DNA of 12,372 nucleotides, from assembly GCA_947307005.1 (NCBI GenBank), contig CAMZHY010000058.1, positions 1-12,372 on the forward strand, written 5' to 3'. The DNA is from an uncultured Planctomycetaceae bacterium (GTDB lineage: Bacteria; Planctomycetota; Planctomycetia; Pirellulales; Thermoguttaceae). Shown here piece by piece: positions 1 to 6,675 of this stretch. The stretch's first letter is position 1. Each line of letters begins with the position of its first letter. The notes under the pieces were generated by a model. It made no database searches, had not been told where the DNA came from, and worked only from the letters and a program-made list of their open reading frames with translations. A program made the position numbers and the translations under genes.

Positions 1-96
1 CGTCTCCATCGTCAGCGGAATCGTCGTCCCCATCGTCGGCGGAATCGTCGTCCCCTTCGTCGACGGAATCGTCGTCTCCATCGTCGGCGGAATCGT
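1..96 (-). repeat. Four tandem 24-bp units encoding an Asp-rich octapeptide
   Basis: Four consecutive 24-base units (1-24, 25-48, 49-72, 73-96) differ from each other at only a few positions. In the minus-strand reading frame each encodes an 8-residue unit of the form G-D-D-D-S-A/V-D-D/E. The array reaches the left window edge, so the total copy number is unknown. Confidence 0.9.
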
Positions 97-1267
97 CGGT
101 TTCATCATTCTCTTCAAATTCGACTTCGTTTTCGTCCGTATCTTCAACGGTTGCTTCGGACGAATCTTCCGACGTGACCTGAGACGTCGTCTCAGTCGTT
201 TCTGACACGCCCTCGACGGAGGTCTCCTCAGAGATTTCGACGGACGTTTCTTCGCTTACGTAGCCTACTGGATCAATCGAGACTTCTTCGACTAACGTAT
301 AAATTTCCTCAAGCTCGTAACCAAGGACATGTCCCTTGGGAACGCCATCGTAGAAGACGATGAAATCAGGAATCGCCGTAATGTCGTATTCTTCGACAAT
401 GCCGACGCAGAGTTCGACGTCGACGTCGACGAACGTCACGCCTACTTCTTTGAATCTCCCCGCAAGAAGAGGAAGCTTGGAGTCAAGACGTTGTCCTGAA
501 ACGCGTTTCGTCGAGTCGATGTTGACGGCGACAAGACTGTTGTTCTGGATATACGTCTGGAATTCGTCGAGCTTTTTGATGCTTTTGACCTCGGCGGGCT
601 TGGTCTTGGCGAGAATGTCGTCGACTTCCTTCTTGCTCTTCTTTTTCAGAGCTTTCTTGGCGGGTTTTGCGTTATTAGCCGACGAATCTTTTTTGTTCGA
701 GACTTCTTTTGACGTTCCCTTATCATTTTCGTCTTTCCAAAGCTCTTCTTCGAGGGGCGCGTTCGCTTTCTTTACCGCATCGGCAACCTCTTTCGTTGGT
801 TTCGTATCTTGGCGCATGCTTTCAATAGCGCTGGCGATCGAAACGGGATCGTTTCCGACGACTCTGTTGTAAGTCTGCCCGTTGTAAAAGATTATTACGT
901 CGGGAATGCCGTCGATTTTGAGCTCGTTCGCGACGCTCTGGAGTTCGTCGACGTCAACGCGCGCGAACACGATTCCCGAGGACTGAAAATGCCCGGCAAT
1001 TTTGTCGAATTCAGGATCGAGTTTCTTACACGGACCACACCATTCGGCGCCGAATTTGACGACGGCGATTTCGTGGTCTTTGATAAACGCCCGGAATGAC
1101 TCTTCCGTTGGCAGGGTTGTAACTTCGCCAGGTTCGGCCTTTGAATAATCGACAGAGTTTGCCGACGCGGCGCCGGGAGGCGTTTCTTTGGGCGTCGTAT
1201 TGTCGTTGCACGCGGGCGCGCATAAGAGGAGACCAAGGAGCATCGTGAAAAAAGTCGCTCGTTTCAT
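1..1267 (-). CDS. Exported double thioredoxin-fold protein with acidic repeat tail (3' end outside window)
   Basis: 422 codons are visible with no stop, so the gene continues beyond the left edge. Residues 1-20 form a basic-hydrophobic export signal; Cys16 or Cys20 could be a lipidation site, but the lipobox is poor. Residues ~45-155 are a classical thioredoxin domain with WCGPC at 76-80 and the cis-proline IPD at 121-123. A Lys/Glu-rich linker (~156-225) follows. A second thioredoxin-like fold (~226-335) keeps the VDVDV strand and IPD (299-301), but the CXXC position reads like STKRVSGQ and has no cysteine pair. From ~335 the chain becomes Ser/Thr/Glu-rich and then an Asp-rich octapeptide repeat. 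The ATG at 1267 was chosen because it gives the signal peptide; AGGGA lies about 8 bases upstream. Known family role: thiol-disulfide exchange, here probably outside the cytoplasm. Substrates cannot be inferred. The acidic tail may bind cations or extend the protein from the envelope; that is speculation. Confidence 0.85.
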   Translation of the reverse strand, partial: MKRATFFTMLLGLLLCAPACNDNTTPKETPPGAASANSVDYSKAEPGEVTTLPTEESFRAFIKDHEIAVVKFGAEWCGPCKKLDPEFDKIAGHFQSSGIVFARVDVDELQSVANELKIDGIPDVIIFYNGQTYNRVVGNDPVSIASAIESMRQDTKPTKEVADAVKKANAPLEEELWKDENDKGTSKEVSNKKDSSANNAKPAKKALKKKSKKEVDDILAKTKPAEVKSIKKLDEFQTYIQNNSLVAVNIDSTKRVSGQRLDSKLPLLAGRFKEVGVTFVDVDVELCVGIVEEYDITAIPDFIVFYDGVPKGHVLGYELEEIYTLVEEVSIDPVGYVSEETSVEISEETSVEGVSETTETTSQVTSEDSSEATVEDTDENEVEFEENDETDDSADDGDDDSVDEGDDDSADDGDDDSADDGD

Positions 1268-1386
1268 ATAAAATCCCTGCTGGCAATCAATGTGGAAATA
1301 GTCGCCGCCGAAGCGCTTTAACACCTTGAAGGAATCGTGTTTTGGACGCGACGAATCTCGTAAAAACCGATTCTCTTCACGCCCTA

Positions 1387-1415
1387 ATTTTACCAGCGAT
1401 ATTTCTTTCCGTCCA
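1387..1415 (-). promoter_or_regulatory. Candidate promoter for the thioredoxin-fold gene
   Basis: Reading the minus strand, a -35-like TGGACG (1415-1410) is followed after 17 bases by a -10-like TAAAAT (1392-1387). Both boxes differ modestly from consensus. The implied leader is about 110 bases. Prediction from sequence only. Confidence 0.4.
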
Positions 1416-1470
1416 GTAGACGCTGTTTTGATCGACTCGAAATCGATAATTTTGTCGAGGGAAAAAACGC

Positions 1471-1498
1471 TTGCCTCCGTCTGATTTGCTCTTATAAT
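1471..1498 (+). promoter_or_regulatory. Candidate sigma70-type promoter for trpS
   Basis: TTGCCT (1471-1476) and a perfect TATAAT (1493-1498) are separated by 16 bases. Transcription would start near 1505, giving a leader of about 78 bases. The metK promoter has the same box sequences and the same spacer length. Confidence 0.65.
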
Positions 1499-1582
1499 TG
1501 ACGTGGAACGAATTAGTTTCTGCGCGGTTATCCGACGAGTCGACGCGCAGTTTCGACCTCAATCGTTTGCGAAAGCAATGCT

Positions 1583-2569
1583 ATGACCAAGAGATTACTT
1601 ACTGGACTTCAACCGAGCGGCGAACTCACGATCGGCAACTACATCGGCAGCATCAAACAAGTTGTCAACTACGAAAAAGAGTACGAAACGTTTCTATTCG
1701 TCCCCGATATGCACTCGATAACGGTTCCGCAGGATCCGGAAACGCTCCACCGCCGCGTACGCGAAATCGTGGGGATGTATATCGCGTGCGGCGTCTCTCC
1801 GACGACGAACCATATCTACATTCAGTCGGAAATCCCCGAACACGCCAACCTCTCCTGGGTTCTGGAGTGTCATTCTTATATGGGCGAGCTTTCTCGAATG
1901 ACTCAGTTCAAAGCGAAGTCCGACGGTAAGAAAGAAATCGGTTGCGGGCTCTTTACCTATCCGATTCTCATGGCCGCCGACATTCTGCTCTATAAGGCGG
2001 ACTTCGTTCCGACGGGAATCGACCAGAAACAGCATGTCGAACTCGCGCGCAACATTGCGCAACGCTTCAATTCTCGATACGGCGAAACGTTCGTCGTACC
2101 CGAACCTCTTATTCCGAAGGTTGGCGCGAAGATTCGCGATCTGCTCTATCCAGAGAAGAAGATGAGTAAAAGCGCGGAGAACCCGAAGAGTTCGATCTTC
2201 CTGACCGACCCGGAAAAAGCTATTCGCAAAAAGATTATGAGCGCCGTGACCGACTCCGAAACCATCGTGCGCTTCGACGAAGAGAATAAGCCCGGCGTCT
2301 CCAATCTTCTCACGATTTACGCGTGTCTTTCCGAGATTACGATTGAAGAAGCGGAGCGTCATTTTGCGGACGCGCGTTACGGCGACCTCAAGAAGGAAGT
2401 CGCCGACGTCGTCGTAGAGAAGTTAACCGCGCTTCAGGATCGTTACGCCGAGGTCATGAAGTCCGGAATCGTCGACGAGACGCTTGATCGCGGACGCGAT
2501 TACGTCCGACCAATCGCGCAGGAGACGTACGATCAAGTTCGACGACTCGTCGGACTGGGGCGCGTCTGA
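1583..2569 (+). CDS. trpS: Tryptophanyl-tRNA synthetase
   Basis: Charges tRNA-Trp with tryptophan using ATP in the cytoplasm; a class I aminoacyl-tRNA synthetase. The 328-residue length is normal for bacterial TrpS. The HIGH-equivalent motif is TIGN at 16-19, after the family's GLQPSG at 8-13. The tryptophan-pocket segment LMAADILLY is at 129-137, followed by VPTGIDQKQHVEL (142-154). The ATP-binding loop KMSKS is at 193-197. The ATG at 1583 gives the usual short N-terminus (MTKRLLTGLQPSG); the ribosome site is weak (GAAAG, 7 bases upstream). The gene has its own promoter and a strong terminator 31 bases after its TGA, so it is probably monocistronic. No tRNA-like or T-box-like leader was recognised. 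Confidence 0.97.
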   Translation: MTKRLLTGLQPSGELTIGNYIGSIKQVVNYEKEYETFLFVPDMHSITVPQDPETLHRRVREIVGMYIACGVSPTTNHIYIQSEIPEHANLSWVLECHSYMGELSRMTQFKAKSDGKKEIGCGLFTYPILMAADILLYKADFVPTGIDQKQHVELARNIAQRFNSRYGETFVVPEPLIPKVGAKIRDLLYPEKKMSKSAENPKSSIFLTDPEKAIRKKIMSAVTDSETIVRFDEENKPGVSNLLTIYACLSEITIEEAERHFADARYGDLKKEVADVVVEKLTALQDRYAEVMKSGIVDETLDRGRDYVRPIAQETYDQVRRLVGLGRV

Positions 2570-2600
2570 ACGTCGTCTTTTTATTGCCTTCGCAGTTCGT

Positions 2601-2638
2601 AAAGCGCGTTCCCTGTCTCTGGGGGAACGCGCTTTTTT
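2601..2638 (+). terminator. Rho-independent terminator after trpS
   Basis: A 13-bp perfect stem (2601-2613 with 2623-2635) built on GCGCGTTCCC and its complement has a 9-base loop and a run of six T (2633-2638). Confidence 0.92.
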
Positions 2639-2766
2639 CACGCGCAGGATGTTTGGCGCCGTTTATGCAAACTTCTCCTTGCTCCCGCGACGAACGGCGT
2701 CCCGAGAAGCAAGCGACGGTTGAAGACAAACCTTCGACTAATTCATTAAATATTTAGGAGATAGCG

Positions 2767-3423
2767 ATGGGAACAACCTCGCGTGTTTTGGATTCCGAGG
2801 GGCGCGTACTATGTATTCGCGTCTCCGACGGCAGCCCGTGGCGCGAAACGGGGAACTATCGATATATCGATAGTTCCATGCAGCTTGCGATATCCGTCGC
2901 AGGAGATATCGCGCGCGAGTACGAGCGTTAGTCCTACCTTCGCGAGCAACTTGAACTTAACGGCGTCCGAACCGGCTTCAATTTGGTCGACGCCGAGCGG
3001 ACTCGACATATTCTTGAAGGAGATCCAATCGCCCAGAGTATTCAGACGACGCTTTTCGACGCGCCCGTCATGACGACGACGGTGAGCGGTTGGTCCGGCG
3101 GTCACGCAAACCCGGAAGCGGCGAAATTCGGCAAGACGCAGATTCCGGAATTCTGGACGACCGATCGCTTCATGTACGAGGTTTCCGACGTTCTCTCCGA
3201 TCCGAATACGCGATGGCGTCGGCAAGAGGATTCGTCCTATTTTCATGCGGACGCGTCGGGCGCGGAACGGTATGTTTGCGTCGAGGAACGTTTTGGGATT
3301 CCAATTCGAGTCGTCGCTGATCGCGTCGACGACTCGTTTCGTTGCGTGACCGCGTTTCCCGACTATGACGCCGACGGTTCTTCTTTAGCCCCCGATTCTT
3401 CCAGCGAGCGGCGCGACGTCTGA
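2767..3423 (+). pseudogene. EndoU-family ribonuclease gene interrupted by one in-frame TAG
   Basis: A 219-codon frame begins at ATG 2767 with an excellent AGGAG six bases upstream and ends at TGA 3421-3423. A TAG at 2929-2931 (codon 55) is the only internal stop; the frame does not shift and coding-like codon use continues directly after it. The C-terminal ~140 residues match the bacterial EndoU pattern as I know it (PF14436). RHILEGD (80-86) and SGGH (110-113) supply the two histidines, H81 and H113. GKTQIPEFW (122-130) supplies K123. EVSDVLSDPNTRW (138-150) is the family's helix signature. A G-x-x-I-R-V segment (177-182) and the terminal VTAFP (194-198) follow; the usual Tyr of TAYP is Phe here. 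No export signal or secretion domain is visible, and the first 54 residues are not recognised. Possible readings: nonsense-inactivated nuclease, stop-codon readthrough, or a base error. A split into two genes is less likely, because the first candidate restart (TTG 2983) has no ribosome site. Confidence 0.7.
2852..2877. repeat. Perfect 26-bp palindrome inside the EndoU-like gene
   Basis: The sequence is GGAAC, two tandem copies of the self-palindromic octamer TATCGATA, then GTTCC. All 26 bases are perfectly symmetric. It lies in the coding sequence (codons about 29-37) and ends immediately before an in-frame ATG at 2878. As RNA it could form an 11-bp hairpin with a TATA loop; as DNA it could be a dimer binding site. 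Confidence 0.9.
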
Positions 3424-3469
3424 TTTTGCCCTTCTTGTTCCATTATTATCACGATCTGTTTGCAACGCA

Positions 3470-3504
3470 AAAAGGGTTCTCCAACGATGTTGGGGAACCC
3501 TTTT
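3470..3504. terminator. Bidirectional terminator between convergent genes
   Basis: A 16-bp stem (3470-3485 with 3489-3504, one G-T wobble at 3480/3494) has a 3-base loop. It ends in TTTT on the plus strand and TTTTT on the minus strand (3469-3473 complement). It lies between the convergent stops of the EndoU-like gene and the polyferredoxin gene and can serve both. Confidence 0.92.
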
Positions 3505-3530
3505 CTTGATCAAAATTTTTGACTCTCGCG

Positions 3531-5309
3531 TCAGAAACCGAAATCGATGACGTCGACTTTCTTCGTTTCTTGTCTTTCGACGGGTTTCGCCTTCGTGTGG
3601 ACGGGATGACCTTCGATATAGACGGCGCGGAAGGGACGGGCGGGGCAGATGAACTCACAGCCGCCGCATCCTACGCACAGTTCGACGTTCGGTTCCGGAA
3701 TCGTGAGCGTTCCCTTATACGGGATCATATGGAGCGCTTGCGTCGGGCAGTGTTCCGAGCAGGCGCCGCAGCTCGTTTCCTGCGCATAGACGATGCAGTT
3801 CTCTTTGATGAAGACGACGTGCCCCATCTGATTGAGCTGCTTTTCCTCGAGAGGCAGCGGGAGAATGGCGCCCGTCGGACAGACTTCGCCACAGAGGGTG
3901 CAGTCGTAGTTGCAGAACCCGTAAGTGAAGTCTAGTCGCGGCTGCTGGAATCCCTTAAGACCGTTTTCGAGTCCCGACGGTTTGAGAATGCGCTGCGGAC
4001 ATTTCGAAACGCATAGGTGACAGCCGACGCAACGGTTTTGGAATCGCTCGTGGGAGACGGAACCCGGCGGCGAGATCGTATGTTCGCGCGTGAACGGGTT
4101 GAGACCGTATTCGTCAGGCTTGGCGGGATCGGTCGCGTCCGCAGGGGCGTTAGAATCGGCGGAGTCGGGCGCGACGTCGGCGCCGGCCGTTATCGGATCG
4201 TCGCCGAGCGCGACGCGCGAAATCGCGGCGGTCGTCGCGAGGAGCGACAGCGTGATGAACTGACGTTTACCGCGGTCGAAGTTTTCCGCTTCACGAAGAA
4301 TTTCCGCTTTTTCGGCTTCTAAAGCGCGCTTTGCAGCTTCCTCGCTCGTCTCTTTAAGACGTCGGGGCGCTCCGTAGTAGAGCGCGTCCTTTTTGCACGC
4401 GGTGAAGCAATCGAAGCAGACGACGCAACGGCTGGCGTCGACGCGCTTGTTCTTGAAATCAATGCAGGAACTTTTGCAACGTTTGGAACACATGCCGCAT
4501 TTAATGCATTTCGACGCGTCGATTCGCGTACGGAAGAATGAGAAACGCGAAAGCGCGCCAAGAATCGTTCCGATCGGACAGACGGAATTGCAGTAAAGCC
4601 GTCCCCAACGCCCCGCGAAAACGATTAGGACGACGAACATTGCAAGCCCTAGCACGAGCGCTCCGACGCTTTCCGGACGCAGCGCGTAGAAGTAGAACGT
4701 GTGAACGTCGCGCGCGGAATAGTACTCGTAGAGCCCGTTGTTGATCGCGACTTCGATCGGTTTGAAGACGTTGACCGCAATTCGTCCGAAGATGGAATAC
4801 GGTTCGAGGAGTCCGAAATAGACGCCGCCGAGGAGCGTCGAAAGAACCGCGAAAATAAGAAACGCGACGCGCCATGCGAGCGGATTCTTGCGATATTCAT
4901 AATTCCTGAGCGGCGGACGTTTGCGAGGCTTATTGACGACGGGCTTCGTCTCCGCGTCGCTTTTCTCCGATCCGTCAGTCGTCTTGGCAACTTTCGGCTG
5001 ACGCTTGGCGTTGGGATCGCGCCCGAAATACTTAACGAAGAAACGACCGAACCAAGCGATCGCGTCTTGAAGGATCCCAAGAGGACAGATCACGGAACAG
5101 TATACGCGTCCGAAGAGGAGCGTCGCCGCAACGAGACAGCCGAAAACGAGAAAACTTCCGGCGAGGAACGACGGAAGGAATTGCAGTTTGGCAAGAAACG
5201 CCAGCTTATTCGGGACTTTCTCGGTGAAATCAATGAAGTAAGCGATGAACGCCGCTAACATGCAAATGGCGACGACCACGCGGATAAATCTCAGAATCCG
5301 ATATTTCAT
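3531..5309 (-). CDS. NapH/NapG-like membrane polyferredoxin (4Fe-4S)
   Basis: A 592-residue electron-transfer protein, unnamed but recognisable. The N-terminal half is NapH-like: about four membrane segments (1-26, 44-66, 148-170, 215-233) and two CxxxCP motifs, YCSVICPLG (70-78) and YCNSVCPIG (239-247). Two ferredoxin-type clusters follow at 268-282 and 295-305. Residues 346-369 resemble an internal signal or anchor (GKRQFITLSLL, with Lys-Arg in place of a Tat twin arginine). After a Pro/Ala/Asp linker, four more cysteine groups appear at 427-438, 466-478, 505-522 and 545-556, each ending in Cys-Pro. This resembles NapH and NapG (the quinol-side module of periplasmic nitrate reductase) joined in one chain, but no nitrate reductase gene is present, so the terminal acceptor is unknown. 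The gene lies 217 bases downstream of the DUF362 gene on the same strand. The start gives a typical MKYRILRF anchor, although no clear ribosome site is seen. Confidence 0.88.
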   Translation of the reverse strand: MKYRILRFIRVVVAICMLAAFIAYFIDFTEKVPNKLAFLAKLQFLPSFLAGSFLVFGCLVAATLLFGRVYCSVICPLGILQDAIAWFGRFFVKYFGRDPNAKRQPKVAKTTDGSEKSDAETKPVVNKPRKRPPLRNYEYRKNPLAWRVAFLIFAVLSTLLGGVYFGLLEPYSIFGRIAVNVFKPIEVAINNGLYEYYSARDVHTFYFYALRPESVGALVLGLAMFVVLIVFAGRWGRLYCNSVCPIGTILGALSRFSFFRTRIDASKCIKCGMCSKRCKSSCIDFKNKRVDASRCVVCFDCFTACKKDALYYGAPRRLKETSEEAAKRALEAEKAEILREAENFDRGKRQFITLSLLATTAAISRVALGDDPITAGADVAPDSADSNAPADATDPAKPDEYGLNPFTREHTISPPGSVSHERFQNRCVGCHLCVSKCPQRILKPSGLENGLKGFQQPRLDFTYGFCNYDCTLCGEVCPTGAILPLPLEEKQLNQMGHVVFIKENCIVYAQETSCGACSEHCPTQALHMIPYKGTLTIPEPNVELCVGCGGCEFICPARPFRAVYIEGHPVHTKAKPVERQETKKVDVIDFGF

Positions 5310-5387
5310 GTCTGTTTTGGGGTTTTTCTGCGCTCGGAAACTCCCGGAATCGACGATTCGTCGAGAGCAAGATATACGGAAAATCGC

Positions 5388-5412
5388 CGAACGTTCGCTA
5401 AAAGAACGTTCG
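5388..5412. repeat. Inverted repeat with two GAACGTTC palindromes
   Basis: CGAACGTTC (5388-5396) and GAACGTTCG (5404-5412) form a 9-bp stem with a 7-base loop. Each arm contains the self-palindrome GAACGTTC. It lies in the 217-base gap, 79 bases before the polyferredoxin start, a reasonable place for an operator or leader structure. No known regulator site was assigned. Confidence 0.6.
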
Positions 5413-5526
5413 ACGATTCAGAAACAGAACAAGCGCCGCGTCTAACACGCGAACCGACGCGACGTCGTTTCATCGCTATGAACGACGTCCAATCTCCTTT
5501 TGAGGAAGACGTCGTCGCTGTCAATC

Positions 5527-6465
5527 TCAGAGCTTGAAACGTTCCGAGGCGAGCTTTTCAAGCGACGTCGTACCGATCCCAAGGTCTTCGCCGAGGGGCA
5601 GATACTTCACGTCTTCAAGCTTCATATTGGTGAACTGACCAAAGAACTTTGTCGCGGCGACGTCGACGGCGACAGGGTCGGTCGACATGAAGAGCGCCTT
5701 GGTGAGTTCGACGTCGTCGGCGTTGCGACCGCGAGGACCGTTCGTCTTCATGATACGGTACGCGTCAACGATGTTGAGGCACGCGGGCTTGTCGATCGTG
5801 CCGAGGTCGGCGATCGCCTGGTCAAGACCCTTCTGGTGGATATCGCGGCGATCCCAAACAATGCCAAGGAGGTTCTTCATCGCGATCGTCATTCTCGCGC
5901 CGCCGTGATTCTTGAGGACGGGGACGTTGAACCACTTGTCGCAGTCGAGAATTGCCTGGTGAACGAGCGCTTTCTTAATGGCGACGCCCTTCGGGAACGA
6001 ATATTCGCGATAGTACTTTTCTTCGTTCGCGGGGACGACGACCGCGCCGGCTTTCTTGGCGGCGGCTTCAATTCCGCTGTGCTCGTAGCAACGACGCCAT
6101 TCGTCGCAGGTGTGGTCGAAGACGGTGATTTCTTTGGCGCCGCAGTCTTTACAGGCGTTAATGAGCGCGACGATCAGTTCGGGGTTCGTGTTGCCGGCGA
6201 GTTCCGGAGTCTTGTCCCAACCGATGTTCGGTTTGATCGTAACCTTGTCGCCTTTGGAGACGAAACGCTCAATTCCGCCGAGCGCTTCAATGCCTTTTTC
6301 AAACATCGGGGCGGGTTCGCCGCCGAGGAGCGCGACGAAATCGACGGCCTTGCCGTCTTTGGCGCCTTCTTGAGCGAGAACGGAAATGTCGCCGACGGCG
6401 CTGAGGGTCGTGGCGAGACCGCCGAGGGCGACGGTCTTGAAGAATTCTTTACGATTCATTTTCAT
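5527..6465 (-). CDS. DUF362 domain protein with Tat-like signal
   Basis: 312 residues. Residues 1-33 resemble a twin-arginine signal (NRKEFFKTVALGG, with Arg-Lys instead of Arg-Arg) and a plausible cleavage region near VLAQ. The DUF362 core shows VTIKPNIGW (75-83), a central segment from NVPVLKNHGG (180-189) to MKNLLGIVWDR (196-206), and STDPVAVDVAA (261-271). Biochemical function of the family is not established to my knowledge. Cysteines are scattered and form no ferredoxin motif, unlike DUF362 proteins fused to ferredoxins. The nearest downstream gene on the strand is the polyferredoxin, and the pairing suggests DUF362 works with it in the envelope; this is an inference from neighbourhood. 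The ATG at 6465 is preferred over 6459 because AAGGA lies 9 bases upstream of it. Confidence 0.88.
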   Translation of the reverse strand: MKMNRKEFFKTVALGGLATTLSAVGDISVLAQEGAKDGKAVDFVALLGGEPAPMFEKGIEALGGIERFVSKGDKVTIKPNIGWDKTPELAGNTNPELIVALINACKDCGAKEITVFDHTCDEWRRCYEHSGIEAAAKKAGAVVVPANEEKYYREYSFPKGVAIKKALVHQAILDCDKWFNVPVLKNHGGARMTIAMKNLLGIVWDRRDIHQKGLDQAIADLGTIDKPACLNIVDAYRIMKTNGPRGRNADDVELTKALFMSTDPVAVDVAATKFFGQFTNMKLEDVKYLPLGEDLGIGTTSLEKLASERFKL

Positions 6466-6637
6466 GGCTAAGTATCCTTATTGGTAACGATTAGGCGTTG
6501 TGGACGCGAACGAACTCGAGGTTGCGACGTTAATCAAGGGAGGACGATTCAAACGCGAGTCGAAACCCTTTGAGCTTGGTCAAAACGAAATGCCACTGCG
6601 TTCAACGCCAATCTTCTAGGACCAGCTGAATTGTAAA

Positions 6638-6661
6638 CTGTTGATTGTTTAAAATCAACAG
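6638..6661 (-). terminator. Probable terminator after metK
   Basis: CTGTTGATT (6638-6646) and AATCAACAG (6653-6661) form a perfect 9-bp stem with a 6-base loop, beginning 14 bases past the metK stop on the minus strand. The following tract (TTTACAATT) is T-rich but interrupted, so efficiency is uncertain. Confidence 0.6.
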
Positions 6662-6675
6662 GGAACGATTGTTTT

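Larger units (their letters stand above)
1268..1582. other. Divergent intergenic region between the thioredoxin-fold gene and trpS
   Basis: This 315-base stretch contains no convincing gene. It holds one candidate sigma70-type promoter for each direction (listed separately). The rest is unremarkable leader sequence of about 110 bases toward the thioredoxin gene and about 80 bases toward trpS. Short open frames crossing it lack ribosome sites and family resemblance. Confidence 0.6.

Noticed and set aside
1..96. CRISPR array
   Set aside because: The 24-bp repeats are contiguous with no spacers and are in-frame coding repeats.
1694..2362. A 222-codon minus-strand frame opposite trpS
   Set aside because: Shadow frame; trpS motifs are unambiguous on the plus strand.
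2929..2931. TAG reassigned to an amino acid throughout this genome
   Set aside because: pgm ends at TAG exactly where the protein family ends, so TAG appears to work as a stop codon.
5306..5473. A 55-codon minus-strand frame (ATG 5473) whose TGA overlaps the polyferredoxin ATG
   Set aside because: The overlap is suggestive of coupling, but the frame is basic low-information sequence, its nearest AGGAG is about 19 bases from the ATG, and it spans the GAACGTTC inverted repeat. Not supported as a gene.
5482..5519. Terminator after the DUF362 gene
   Set aside because: An 8-bp ACGACGTC/GACGTCGT pairing exists just after the stop, but it has a long loop and no following T run on the minus strand.
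5500..6471. A 323-codon open frame on the plus strand antisense to the DUF362 gene
   Set aside because: It mirrors the coding strand almost end to end, has no family resemblance, and arises because the sense gene rarely uses TTA, CTA or TCA codons. The minus-strand protein has clear DUF362 motifs.
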